Source: Aquimonas sp041395245 (GTDB taxonomy: Bacteria > Pseudomonadota > Gammaproteobacteria > Xanthomonadales > Xanthomonadaceae). Taken from it: a stretch of DNA of 64,000 nucleotides. The notes under the pieces are model-generated. The model searched no databases, was not told where the DNA came from, and saw nothing but the letters and a program-made list of their open reading frames with translations. The position numbers and the translations under genes were made by a program. Positions within the stretch are counted from its first letter, which is position 1, and each line of letters starts with the position of its first letter. This document shows, piece by piece, positions 44,336 to 52,875 of the stretch. The stretch is taken from positions 174,587 through 238,586 of the forward strand of contig JAWLAY010000008.1 of NCBI GenBank assembly GCA_041395245.1. The letters are read 5' to 3'.

Positions 44336-45687
44336 CGCACGTAGTTGATCGACAGCACGACGCGATTGTCGTCGAAGGCTTGCAGCGGATCGCTGCTGTC
44401 GCGCTGGTTGTGGCTGAGGTCCAGGCTGACACCGAAGTGGCGCGACCAGCGCCAGTCCAGCGTCGCGCCGTAGCGCAGTTCGCGGTCATCGCGCAGCAGA
44501 GCGGTGTAATCGCGCCATTCGCGGGCGGCATACCCGCCGACCGCAACGGCGGGCGTGATCTGTCGACTGATGCCGACGCTCACGCCTTCGGCGTCCTGAT
44601 CGAGTTCCGGATTGATCTCGTAACCGAAGCGGCGCAGGTAGGCATCGACGCGCAGGTAAACCGTGTCGCTGCGTCGGGCAATGCCCAGGCTGGCGGATTT
44701 TTCGTCGTACAGGTCGGCACTGACAGCGGTGGTCGAGAGATTCGGCAGACCAATCGGCAGTTCGTAGTCGGTCACCGTCGGGGCGCTGCCCAGCAGGTAT
44801 TGGCTGCTGTCACTGAACTGGCGCAACAGGCTGGCTTCCAGCCGGGTCAGCTCGGTCAATTGCAGGCCACCACGCAGACGTAGCAGGGGACGGGTCTCGT
44901 CCTCGGCGGCATCGGGGTCGGCTTCGTCGAAGCCGACCCGCGTAACGCCCAGATCGGCAGACCAGTCACCACGCCGACTGCGGCGGTCGAAGCGGGCAAA
45001 CAGATCCTGGCGCTGGTAGTCGGCATTGAAACTGGAGGCGACATCGAAGCGCGCATCGAGGTGTTCGGCATTGAAGGACAGCGTGCTCACGCTGCTCAAT
45101 TCCCACAGCCCGCGAACCGCCGCGCTCCAGCGGTCGCTGTTGAAGTCGATGGTCTGTTCCGCGTCGGTGTTGGTGTAGCGCGCTTCCAGCAACAGACGGG
45201 TGCGCGCCGTGGGGCGCAGCGCGAGTGTTGGACCGGTCACCAGCAGACGGGTGCGCTGCAGGTTGTCCGGCTGCTCAACAGCGAACACGTTGACCGGCTG
45301 ATCGCTCAACACGCCATCCAGCGCCCAGGTCAGGCGCTCGGGCAGCAGACGCCAGGCCGCGCGCAGGCCCATGCGGGTGCGACTCTCGTCATCAAAACTG
45401 TCGTTCACGTAACGACGCCGTTCGAGATCGCCCGCCGCCTGCAGACTCAGAAGATCGCCGTCCTGCGTCAGTGCGAAACCGATGTAGGGCGCGATGGCGG
45501 TGTCGCTGGCAATGGGACCGAAGGCGGGGTCATCGGTGACCGGTTGGCGCGCGATGTTGTCGCTGTGCTCGGCGAAGACACCGAGGCGGTAATTCAGATC
45601 CAGCCCCAGGCAGGACGTGCTGATGGCCAGCAGGGCGGCAGCGCCGGTGGCGCGATGGATCGGTCGAGGTGAACGGGTCGGGGTCAT
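44332..45687 (-). CDS. Outer-membrane beta-barrel protein of the export apparatus
   Basis: The 451-residue protein has a signal peptide (ATGAAALLAISTSCLG). It is an amphipathic beta-barrel with alternating strands such as LLLEARYTNTDAEQTIDF, GDWSADLGVTRVGFDEADP and a last strand ending VVLSINYVR. This resembles outer-membrane proteins of XrtA/EpsL-type exopolysaccharide loci (TIGR03014/TIGR03016 type); the exact family is not certain. AGGAG lies eight bases before ATG 45687. It follows the ATPase-like gene by 28 bases. Confidence 0.72.
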   Translation of the reverse strand: MTPTRSPRPIHRATGAAALLAISTSCLGLDLNYRLGVFAEHSDNIARQPVTDDPAFGPIASDTAIAPYIGFALTQDGDLLSLQAAGDLERRRYVNDSFDDESRTRMGLRAAWRLLPERLTWALDGVLSDQPVNVFAVEQPDNLQRTRLLVTGPTLALRPTARTRLLLEARYTNTDAEQTIDFNSDRWSAAVRGLWELSSVSTLSFNAEHLDARFDVASSFNADYQRQDLFARFDRRSRRGDWSADLGVTRVGFDEADPDAAEDETRPLLRLRGGLQLTELTRLEASLLRQFSDSSQYLLGSAPTVTDYELPIGLPNLSTTAVSADLYDEKSASLGIARRSDTVYLRVDAYLRRFGYEINPELDQDAEGVSVGISRQITPAVAVGGYAAREWRDYTALLRDDRELRYGATLDWRWSRHFGVSLDLSHNQRDSSDPLQAFDDNRVVLSINYVR

Positions 45688-45715
45688 GCCACGGGCTCCT
45701 CGGCCATCGACGATT

Positions 45716-46432
45716 TCAGGGCACACGGTTGAACACCACGCCAGCGAGACGCTGGGGATTCAGCACCGCGCTGGCGCTCTGCACGGCCGCCGGTGTGTCG
45801 CGACCATAGCCCGCAACCAGCACGCAGCAATCGGTCATCTCGGCCAGGATGCGCGCATCGGGTGTGACATTGGCGGCGGGTGCATCGAGGATGACGGTGA
45901 CCTTGTCCGCCACGCTGCGCAAGGAGTCGATCAGCCCGCGCATCCGCGCATGACCGAGCAGATCACCGCTGGCTTCGCGTCGCGTGCCGACCGGCAACAG
46001 CGTCAGGCGTGCCAGACCACTGGCATAGAGCACCTGCGCGAGGTTGTCGACACGGCCCTCCAGATAATCGACCAGCCCACCCTGACTTGGCTCGACATCG
46101 AGACGTTGATGCAGGCAAGGCTGCCGCAGATTGCAGTCAACCAGCACCACCTGACGGGTTTCGTCGAAGGCGAATGCAGCGGCCAGATTCAATGCGACAT
46201 AGCTGCCACCGCTGCCACGCCCGACCGGGGCGACCAGAATGACTTCGACGCGACTGTCGGTGCGCGCCAGCAACTGGGTGCGTAGATCGCGGAAGGCATC
46301 GGCGGGTCGCGCATCCTGCATGTCGTGACGAACGATGCGGCGCAGATCGAGGGCGCGTGAATCGAGGCGCTGGACTGCGGAATCGCTGGGTACCAGTGCG
46401 GCGGACGGGACGTCACTGACGGAAGTCATCAC
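45716..46432 (-). CDS. CpsD/CapB-type chain-length ATPase with degenerate P-loop
   Basis: The 238-residue protein resembles the cytoplasmic BY-kinase partner of Wzz. VVLVDCNLRQPCLHQRL is the Walker A' segment and VILDAPAANV the Walker B segment. In the Walker A region (residues 69-77, PVGRGSGGS) the essential Lys is a Gly, and there is no C-terminal tyrosine cluster. It is probably not an active tyrosine kinase; it may regulate polymerisation by binding nucleotide or the Wzz protein. GTG 46432 overlaps the Wzz stop (GTGA); AGGAG lies seven bases upstream. Confidence 0.8.
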   Translation of the reverse strand: MMTSVSDVPSAALVPSDSAVQRLDSRALDLRRIVRHDMQDARPADAFRDLRTQLLARTDSRVEVILVAPVGRGSGGSYVALNLAAAFAFDETRQVVLVDCNLRQPCLHQRLDVEPSQGGLVDYLEGRVDNLAQVLYASGLARLTLLPVGTRREASGDLLGHARMRGLIDSLRSVADKVTVILDAPAANVTPDARILAEMTDCCVLVAGYGRDTPAAVQSASAVLNPQRLAGVVFNRVP

Positions 46433-47985
46433 AGCAAGGCTCCTCGGCTCAGGGCGGTCACCAGGTACACACTCAGCGCGCCCGCCACGATCAGCACGGC
46501 GAGCCAGATGCGCAGCTTCTGCCGACGCTTGTCGGCGACGGTCAGATACTCGGGAATGCTGACCAGCACCGGCAGGCCGCTCTGCTCGGCCAGTTGTCCG
46601 GCATGGCGTGCACGCGGGTCGAACTGCACCAGCAGGAACAGCAGCAGCAGCGGGACCGCGATGGCCCCGAGCACCCCGGCGACGGCGAAGTGCAGCAGGC
46701 GCAATCCACTGGCGCGCAGCGGCAGTGCGGCGGGCTCCTGGATGCGGAAGCTCAAGCCGCGTTGTTCGGCATCCAGGTTCATCGACACGCGGGCGTTTTC
46801 GCGCCGCCGCAGCAGGTCCTGATAGATGTCGCGGTTGACTTCGTAATCGCGGGTCAATTCGGCCAGGGTGGCTTCGGAGTCGGCGACCCGGCGGCCGCGC
46901 TCCAGCTCTTCCTGCATGATCGTCTCGTTGTCGCCGATGCGCGCGCGCAAAGCGGCCATTTCGCTACGCACCTTGGCGAGGTCGGAACGCAGTTGCTGAT
47001 ATAGCGGATTGCTGGTGGCGGCCTCGTCGCTGACAGTGCCATTCGCCTGGGCTGCTTCTTCGCGCTGCAGAACGGCTTTCAGATCATCGATCTGGTGCCG
47101 CAGGCGCACCACGTCCGGATACGAGTCGGTGTAGTCGAGCAGCAGCGTATCGAGCTGATTCTGCAGCTCCAGCAGACGAACCCGCGTCTGTGCGGCACGG
47201 CTGCGCAGGTCGGACACTTCGGCTTCACCCGACATCTGCGCCTGCAGGGAGGCCTCGCGCATCTGCATTTCGGCCAAGTCGGTGCGTGCGGTTTCGATCC
47301 GTCCGCGAATCTGCGAAATGCGCTCGCGCACGTCGACATCCGTACCGGGGCGGGCATCGAGATTGCTGGCGCGGAACGCCTTCAGCTTGTCCTCGGCGTC
47401 GGTGAGCTTGGCGTGGTATTCGTCGACCCGCGCGGCGATGAATTCGTAGGCTTCGCGACTCTCGCGTTCCTTGGCCGCCAGACTTTCGCTGATGAACAGA
47501 TCGGCAAAGCGCTGCGCCACCTTGAAGGCGCGCTCGGGCTGGCTGTCGTGATAGCTGATCTGGATCAGGTTCTCGCCGGGGCTGTCGATCACGGTGCGCT
47601 GCTTGATCTCTTCCGCGATGCGTTCGCGAGTCAGCGCATCCGGCTTGGATGCCGACCAGCCGCCCGCGCTCAGCACATCTTCCATCAGGCGTCGACTGAA
47701 GATCACCTCGCTGGCGATGCGGGCACGATCGCCGACACTGGTCGGCACGGCGCGACCTTCCATCAGCGGCGCGATGATGTTGCCCTCGCCCACCAGGATG
47801 GTGGTTGCTGATACGAATTTCTTCGGCCACAGCGTGCCGACGCCAAGCGCGAGCAGGGCGATCAGGGCGAACACGCTGGCCAACACCAGCGCATTGCGTT
47901 TGAGCTCGCCGACTACGGTCGGCAAACGGCTCAGCACTTCCTGCACGCCACCACCTTGCGGCTCCATCGGGGCGGGAAAGTTCAC
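46429..47985 (-). CDS. Wzz-type polysaccharide chain-length determinant (GNVR domain)
   Basis: The 518-residue protein has an N-terminal membrane helix (NALVLASVFALIALLALGVG), a long periplasmic coiled coil (residues about 190-420, with SEATLAELTRDYEVNRDIYQDLL as the GNVR segment) and a second helix at the C-terminus (LWLAVLIVAGALSVYLV-like). It spans the inner membrane and sets polymer length with the CpsD-like ATPase. GTG 47985 overlaps the stop of the exporter gene (GTGA, 47982-47985). Matches the XrtA-system chain-length protein group. Confidence 0.9.
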   Translation of the reverse strand: MNFPAPMEPQGGGVQEVLSRLPTVVGELKRNALVLASVFALIALLALGVGTLWPKKFVSATTILVGEGNIIAPLMEGRAVPTSVGDRARIASEVIFSRRLMEDVLSAGGWSASKPDALTRERIAEEIKQRTVIDSPGENLIQISYHDSQPERAFKVAQRFADLFISESLAAKERESREAYEFIAARVDEYHAKLTDAEDKLKAFRASNLDARPGTDVDVRERISQIRGRIETARTDLAEMQMREASLQAQMSGEAEVSDLRSRAAQTRVRLLELQNQLDTLLLDYTDSYPDVVRLRHQIDDLKAVLQREEAAQANGTVSDEAATSNPLYQQLRSDLAKVRSEMAALRARIGDNETIMQEELERGRRVADSEATLAELTRDYEVNRDIYQDLLRRRENARVSMNLDAEQRGLSFRIQEPAALPLRASGLRLLHFAVAGVLGAIAVPLLLLFLLVQFDPRARHAGQLAEQSGLPVLVSIPEYLTVADKRRQKLRIWLAVLIVAGALSVYLVTALSRGALL

Positions 47986-48686
47986 AGCGCACGCTCCGGT
48001 ACGGTGATCACGTCGCCCGGCTGGACATCGACATTGGTTTCCAACTCGCCGGACTTGAGGATGTCGCCAAGCCGGATCGACAGGCTGCGCGTATCGCTGC
48101 TGGCCTGCTTGCGGAACAGCCGAGTGCGGTTGGGCGCGGCGAAGTCGGTGACGCCACCGGCCTCCAGCACGGCATCCAGCACGGTCATGCCTTGACGATA
48201 GGGGATCGAAACCGGCTGCCGGACGGCACCGGTGACGCGCACCCTCGAAATGAATTCGTGGCTGCGCAGTTCGGTCAGAATCACCGCCACCTTGGGGTCG
48301 CGCACGAAGGCCGCCAGACGGGCCTGAATGTCATCGGCGACCTCCTGTGGCATGCGGCCACCCGCGATGACGTCGCCGATCAATGGCACCGATATGCGGC
48401 CATCGGGACGCACCGGCACACTCACGCTCAGCTCCGGATTGCGCCAGACCGCGATCTGCAACTGATCGTCGACGCCGATCCGGTAGATGCCCTGCAAGTC
48501 GGCATCCGTCTGCGCCGCTGCGCTGTCAGCGACCGCCGTGTCGGCAGGCTGATCCTGTGCCCACGTCGGCGCGCTGGCGAACGCCATCATGAGCAGAAAA
48601 AGCACAGCCCGCGCCGCGTTCGGCCACGCCCGACGGTGTTCCGAAGGGGTGGCGACGGGATTCTCGATGGAAGTGGACATCAACAT
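47982..48686 (-). CDS. Wza-type polysaccharide export protein
   Basis: The 234-residue protein has a signal peptide (ARAVLFLLMMAFASAPTWAQD) and a Poly_export domain (YRIGVDDQLQIAVWRNPELS, VRPDGRISVPLIGDV) followed by an SLBB domain (RVRVTGAVRQPVSIPYRQG, VDVQPGDVITVPE). There is no lipobox, unlike E. coli Wza. It forms the outer-membrane part of the export channel. GGAG lies six bases before ATG 48686. It is the first gene of the 15-gene operon, with a CRP-type palindrome about 230 bases upstream. Confidence 0.93.
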   Translation of the reverse strand: MLMSTSIENPVATPSEHRRAWPNAARAVLFLLMMAFASAPTWAQDQPADTAVADSAAAQTDADLQGIYRIGVDDQLQIAVWRNPELSVSVPVRPDGRISVPLIGDVIAGGRMPQEVADDIQARLAAFVRDPKVAVILTELRSHEFISRVRVTGAVRQPVSIPYRQGMTVLDAVLEAGGVTDFAAPNRTRLFRKQASSDTRSLSIRLGDILKSGELETNVDVQPGDVITVPERAL

Positions 48687-48893
48687 GCACTACTCCGGGT
48701 TCGGGGACCACTGCAACGCTGCGCCGGTGCGGAGAGGACTTCGCTTTGGCGGGATCAACAAGCAACGTGGGTAAAACGGGAAAACCTGCCGCACGCCCTC
48801 GTCAGCCCGACGAAATGTCCGTCCGGGCAAACCTCAGTCAGCGCCGACTCACGCCACGATGGCGAGTGGCTGCACAAAGCGAGCCAGCCTGCG

Positions 48894-48933
48894 ATCATAG
48901 TGCAGCTTTCTGTTTTTTGTGAAACCCATCACA
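48894..48933 (-). promoter_or_regulatory. Perfect CRP/Clp palindrome with -10 for the glycan operon
   Basis: TGTGA-AACCCA-TCACA (48918-48933) matches the CRP/Clp consensus exactly. On the minus strand a -10-like TATGAT (48899-48894) has its centre 29 bases from the palindrome centre, close to a class II activator layout, giving a start near 48887 and a leader of about 200 bases before the Wza-like gene. The J-domain gene starts 23 bases from the palindrome on the other strand and may be repressed by it. Confidence 0.75.
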
Positions 48934-48955
48934 TTTCGCAACGTATCGAATCCTC

Positions 48956-49603
48956 GTGTCTCAGCCTAACGACTACCTGTCGGACTACCAACGGCTCGGC
49001 GTGAACGCCGACTGCAGTCTGCACGAGCTGCAGCAGGCTTGGCGTCGGGCCGCGGCCGCGCATCACCCGGATCGCGCTGCCTCGGACAGCGCCAGCATGA
49101 CGCTGGTCGAGCTGACCCAGGCCTATCGGCGATTGCGGAACTTCGAGCGGCGCTATGGCCGCCTGCCCGGTCAGGTTCTGCCGCCGCCGCGGGCAAGCGA
49201 ATCCGTGGTGCGCGCTGTGGACGTGAAGCCCGACGCAACCACGTCGCCGCCAACGACGCGGTCGGGACTTGTCCTCGTGACGGTTGTGCTGACCACCGCG
49301 TTCCTGCTGCTCTGGTGGGTAGAGCGCGAAACTCCAACCGGTGCGGCGCAAAGCGTCGGGCCCGCCCATGTCGAGCGCACGCGCACGCAGGCTGTGCCCT
49401 CGCGAAAGACGATACGCACAGGAGACACCGCGGCACATGTACGCACGCTGCTCGGCGAGCCGATCCTGCGCGATGGCGAGGTGTGGGAGTACGGGCCATC
49501 ACACGTCCGATTCGAACGGCAGCGGGTGGTCGATTGGTACAGCTCGCCGATGGCACCGCTTCCAGTTGAGTCCATACAGGAAACGGTTGGCACGCCGGAC
49601 TGA
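48956..49603 (+). CDS. Membrane-anchored J-domain protein
   Basis: The 215-residue protein has an N-terminal J domain (YQRLGVNADCSLHEL, HHPDRAASD with the HPD motif that stimulates DnaK), a linker and one transmembrane helix (LVLVTVVLTTAFLLLWWV). A C-terminal part follows (SRKTIRTGDTAAHVRTLLGEP, DGEVWEYGPSHVRFERQRV) that looks like a SmpA/OmlA-type domain. It would link chaperone activity in the cytoplasm to the envelope. The start is GTG 48956. It lies in the promoter region of the glycan operon and is convergent with the priming transferase gene. Confidence 0.82.
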   Translation: MSQPNDYLSDYQRLGVNADCSLHELQQAWRRAAAAHHPDRAASDSASMTLVELTQAYRRLRNFERRYGRLPGQVLPPPRASESVVRAVDVKPDATTSPPTTRSGLVLVTVVLTTAFLLLWWVERETPTGAAQSVGPAHVERTRTQAVPSRKTIRTGDTAAHVRTLLGEPILRDGEVWEYGPSHVRFERQRVVDWYSSPMAPLPVESIQETVGTPD

Positions 49604-49654
49604 CGCGGGTCACCGCGTCCGCCGACCAGGCCAAGCGCGTGGGCAGGCAGGCCA

Positions 49655-51061
49655 TCAACGCGCGCCCTTGCCGAAAACCACGACCTCGACGGTCTGCAGC
49701 AGGGTCAGCAGGTCGAACATGAAGCTGTGGTTCTTGACGTAATACAGGTCGAACTTGAGCTTTTCCTCGGCGTCCTTGACCGATGCGCCGTAGGCGTACT
49801 TGAGTTGCGCCCAGCCGGTGATGCCTGGCTTCACCGCATGGCGCAGGCCGTAGTAGGGGATCTGCTGTTCGAGTTGTTTCACGAAGGTCGGGCGTTCCGG
49901 ACGCGGTCCGACGAAACTCATGTCGCCGCGCAGCACATTCCAGACCTGGGGCAGTTCGTCGATGCGCAGTTTGCGGATGATCCTGCCGACTCGGGTGACG
50001 CGGTCGTCATCGGTGCTGGCCCAGCGCGCGATGCCATCCTTTTCGGCGTCGGTTCGCATGCTGCGGAACTTGATGACATCGAAGCTGCGTCCGCCCAGCC
50101 CAACGCGCTCCTGGCGATACAGGATCGGCGCACGCCAACCCGACTCGATCAGGATGGCGAGTGCCGTCAGGGCCATGATCGGAGAGGCCAGCAGCAACAA
50201 GCCACCCGAGGCAAAAATGTCGAAGATTCGCTTGGTGGTGGTGCGGAACGCACCGGTATCGAATCCTTCGGCAAATACCAGCCAGGATGGATTCACCACA
50301 TCCAGCTGGATACGCCCAGTCTCGTTCTCGATAAAGTTGCAGATGTCGTTGACGGTGACGCCCAGCATTCGACACTGCATCAATTCGTCCATGGCTTCGC
50401 CAGCACGCGCAACGTCCATGGCGACGACGATCTCGTCCACTTCGAGTTGGGTTGCGAGCGCAACCAGGCCCTGCGGAGTGGGTAGCTGCAATTCCTGCGG
50501 AATGACCGATGCCTCGTCACCGAAGGCCACATAGCCGGCCACCCGGAAGGTTCGCCGGTCACTGACACGGCGCATGCGGACGTGGATTTGCGCGGCACGC
50601 TCGCCAGTGCCTAGAACCAGTATCTTGCGTTGCAGCAGCTCTTCCCTGAGCGCACGCAGCAGAACCGCACGCGAGGTCAGGATGATGATCAGGCCGATAC
50701 CCAGAGCCAGCAACAGGACGCCTCGACCGATGCTGCTGAGCGGCATGAGGTACTGGGCGACGATCAGCACTGATCCTCCGGAGATCGACGCGGCGACCGC
50801 GCGCACGGCGTGACCGTTGAGCCCTTCCCGGCTGTGCATCACATACATGCCGAAGGCCGTCATCGACACCACCAGCACGGAGGCAAACACCAGGGCGCGC
50901 TGCAGCACATCACCGAAAGCCAGTCGCAGCAATTGCTCATTGCCGAAAAAACGGATCCACGCGGCTAGATAGAACGCGCCCACCATCAGGGCGTATTCGA
51001 CCATCGCGAGCATCACCATCCATCGCCTTGCGGGGTGCAGGGCATCACTCAAGGAGCGCAT
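49655..51061 (-). CDS. Priming polyprenyl glycosylphosphotransferase (TIGR03013, XrtA type)
   Basis: The 468-residue enzyme starts the repeat unit by moving a sugar-1-phosphate to undecaprenyl phosphate. It has four or five N-terminal membrane helices, a CoA-binding-like domain (KILVLGTGERAAQIHVR) and the bacterial sugar transferase domain (RIFDIFASGGLLLLASPIMA, LYRQERVGLGGRSFDVIKFRSMRTDAE, RKLRIDELPQVWNVLRGDMSFVGPRPERPTFV). The CNFIENETGRIQLD and NPSWLVFAEGFD stretch identifies the XrtA/PEP-CTERM-associated family. GAGG lies five bases before ATG 51061. No exosortase gene is present in the window. Confidence 0.93.
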   Translation of the reverse strand: MRSLSDALHPARRWMVMLAMVEYALMVGAFYLAAWIRFFGNEQLLRLAFGDVLQRALVFASVLVVSMTAFGMYVMHSREGLNGHAVRAVAASISGGSVLIVAQYLMPLSSIGRGVLLLALGIGLIIILTSRAVLLRALREELLQRKILVLGTGERAAQIHVRMRRVSDRRTFRVAGYVAFGDEASVIPQELQLPTPQGLVALATQLEVDEIVVAMDVARAGEAMDELMQCRMLGVTVNDICNFIENETGRIQLDVVNPSWLVFAEGFDTGAFRTTTKRIFDIFASGGLLLLASPIMALTALAILIESGWRAPILYRQERVGLGGRSFDVIKFRSMRTDAEKDGIARWASTDDDRVTRVGRIIRKLRIDELPQVWNVLRGDMSFVGPRPERPTFVKQLEQQIPYYGLRHAVKPGITGWAQLKYAYGASVKDAEEKLKFDLYYVKNHSFMFDLLTLLQTVEVVVFGKGAR

Positions 51062-51493
51062 ATCAACCTCGAAGCACTGTCGCCGTCGCGGCCAAATGAC
51101 CACGACCCGCGCCGGGCGCATACCATACCGGCCATGCTGGGTCTTGTGGCATCTGCCAACTGCTATGCGGTTGAGCAAATGCTACGAATTGTCAAACGCG
51201 CCGAACGCGTTCCGTCAGAGGTCACAATCGACGGAAGTTGGCGAGAACTGGCATGACAGGTTGCGGTGCTTATTTGCGATCAGATCGGGGTGAATGGCGG
51301 AACAATCTCTGCGGTGTTTCGCCCACCTGCGTCGCATCAAGACGGTATGTGGCATGAAGTAACGTTTCTGGTCCATGTGAAGCGGATTGCGGTTTGCAGC
51401 GGCAGGTAATTCCTGGATTCGTCGTGCTGTACCGGTGGTGTTGTGGTGTCAATGCAAGAATTTTGTTCAGACCTTAAGGACTAGGAAAAAGGC
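51062..51493. other. 432-base divergent intergenic region
   Basis: No credible gene is seen here. The region separates the priming transferase (minus strand) from tviB (plus strand) and should hold both promoters. It is more AT-rich than its neighbours, especially about 51140-51260 and 51430-51490. No CRP palindrome, riboswitch fold or terminator was found; only a partial TGTGA half-site (51366-51370) is seen. Confidence 0.45.
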
Positions 51494-52780
51494 ATGGTCA
51501 GCACACTGGATCCAGACAATCTTCGTCTTGGCATCATCGGCCTGGGTTACGTGGGTCTGCCGTTGGCGGTGGAGTTCGGTCGCCAACTGCCAACGCTGGG
51601 CTTCGATATCAACACCCAGCGCATCGCCGAGCTGCGCTCGGGCGTCGACCACACGCTGGAAGTCGAGCCGCAGGCGCTACAGCGTGCGACGCAATTGACC
51701 TACAGCGCGGACCTGGAAGACCTCGCCCGTTGCAATGTCTACATCGTCACCGTGCCGACCCCGATCGACGCTGCCAAGCGCCCTGACTTTGCGCCGTTGA
51801 TCAGCGCCAGCCGCACGGTTGGCAAGACACTGCGGCGTGGCGATGTGGTGATCTTCGAGTCCACCGTGTATCCCGGTGCAACCGAGGAGGTCTGCGTACC
51901 GATCATCGAACGCGAATCCGGCCTGCACTACAACGTCGATTTCTATTGCGGCTACAGCCCCGAGCGGATCAATCCGGGTGACAAGGCGCATCGCCTGCCG
52001 GACATCGTCAAGGTGACCTCCGGTTCCACCTCGGCCGTGGCCGAATTCGTCGACGCGCTGTATCGCCGCATCATCCGTGCAGGCACCCACAAGGCGTCCA
52101 GCATCAAGGTCGCCGAGGCCGCCAAGGTGATCGAAAACACCCAGCGTGATCTGAACATCGCGTTGATCAACGAACTGGCGCAGATCTTTTCCAAACTCGG
52201 CATCGATACGCTTGAAGTGCTGGAGGCCGCCGGCACCAAGTGGAATTTCCTGCCGTTCCGACCGGGGCTGGTCGGCGGTCACTGCATTGGCGTCGATCCC
52301 TACTATCTGACCCACAAGGCGCAGGAAATCGGCTATCAGCCTGAAGTCATCCTGGCCGGTCGCCGCATCAACGACGGCATGGGCGAGCACGTGGCCAACC
52401 GCGTGGTTCGCTTGATGACCCGCAAGCGCATCAACGTGGTGGACGCGCGCGTGCTGATCCTGGGTCTGGCCTTCAAGGAAAACTGCCCGGATCTGCGCAA
52501 CACGCGGGTCGTCGATGTGATCGCCGAGTTGCGCGCCTACGGTTTGGCCGTCGATGTGCACGATCCCTGGGTCAGTGCCGACGAGGCGCGTGCCGAATAC
52601 GGCCTGAGCCTGGTCGGGAAGCCCGCCAACGGTGCTTACGACGCCATCGTGCTGTGCGTGGCGCATCGCGAGTTCACCGCGCTCGGTGCCACGGCCCTGC
52701 GCGCGTTCGGAAAACCGGGCGCCGTTCTGTTCGACGTCAAGAGTGTCTTGCCACGCGCGGATGTCGATGAGCGGCTGTGA
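51494..52780 (+). CDS. tviB: UDP-HexNAc 6-dehydrogenase (TviB/WbpO type)
   Basis: The 428-residue NAD-dependent enzyme oxidises the C6 of UDP-GlcNAc or UDP-GalNAc to the uronic acid. It has GLGYVGLPLAVEFG, TVPTPIDAAKRPD, FYCGYSPERINPGD and the catalytic Cys264 in GGHCIGVDPYYL, plus the C-terminal LGLAFKENCPDLRNT. The pattern is of the TviB/WbpO branch. AGGA lies seven bases before ATG 51494. Together with the downstream epimerase it makes aminouronic acid donors for the glycan. The donor choice GlcNAc versus GalNAc cannot be read. Confidence 0.9.
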   Translation: MVSTLDPDNLRLGIIGLGYVGLPLAVEFGRQLPTLGFDINTQRIAELRSGVDHTLEVEPQALQRATQLTYSADLEDLARCNVYIVTVPTPIDAAKRPDFAPLISASRTVGKTLRRGDVVIFESTVYPGATEEVCVPIIERESGLHYNVDFYCGYSPERINPGDKAHRLPDIVKVTSGSTSAVAEFVDALYRRIIRAGTHKASSIKVAEAAKVIENTQRDLNIALINELAQIFSKLGIDTLEVLEAAGTKWNFLPFRPGLVGGHCIGVDPYYLTHKAQEIGYQPEVILAGRRINDGMGEHVANRVVRLMTRKRINVVDARVLILGLAFKENCPDLRNTRVVDVIAELRAYGLAVDVHDPWVSADEARAEYGLSLVGKPANGAYDAIVLCVAHREFTALGATALRAFGKPGAVLFDVKSVLPRADVDERL

Positions 52781-52786
52781 TTGATT

Positions 52787-52826
52787 TGTGACACGGTTCA
52801 CATTGTGTGCCCGGGCTTGTTAAGCT
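52787..52826 (+). promoter_or_regulatory. Perfect CRP/Clp palindrome with -10 for epimerase and NRPS-PKS
   Basis: TGTGA-CACGGT-TCACA (52787-52802) is an exact match to the CRP/Clp consensus. A TAAGCT (52821-52826) preceded by TGT (an extended -10 pattern) has its centre 29 bases from the palindrome centre, the same distance as at the glycan operon. The start would be near 52833, about 43 bases before the epimerase ATG. Confidence 0.75.
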
Positions 52827-52875
52827 CGCCGACCGCGCGGCTGGGGCGCTGCGGTTCAACTGTCTGGAGTGACGG

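Noticed and set aside
51035..51256. Short plus-strand open frame in the region upstream of tviB
   Set aside because: Overlaps the start of the priming transferase, has no recognisable domain and no good start signal.
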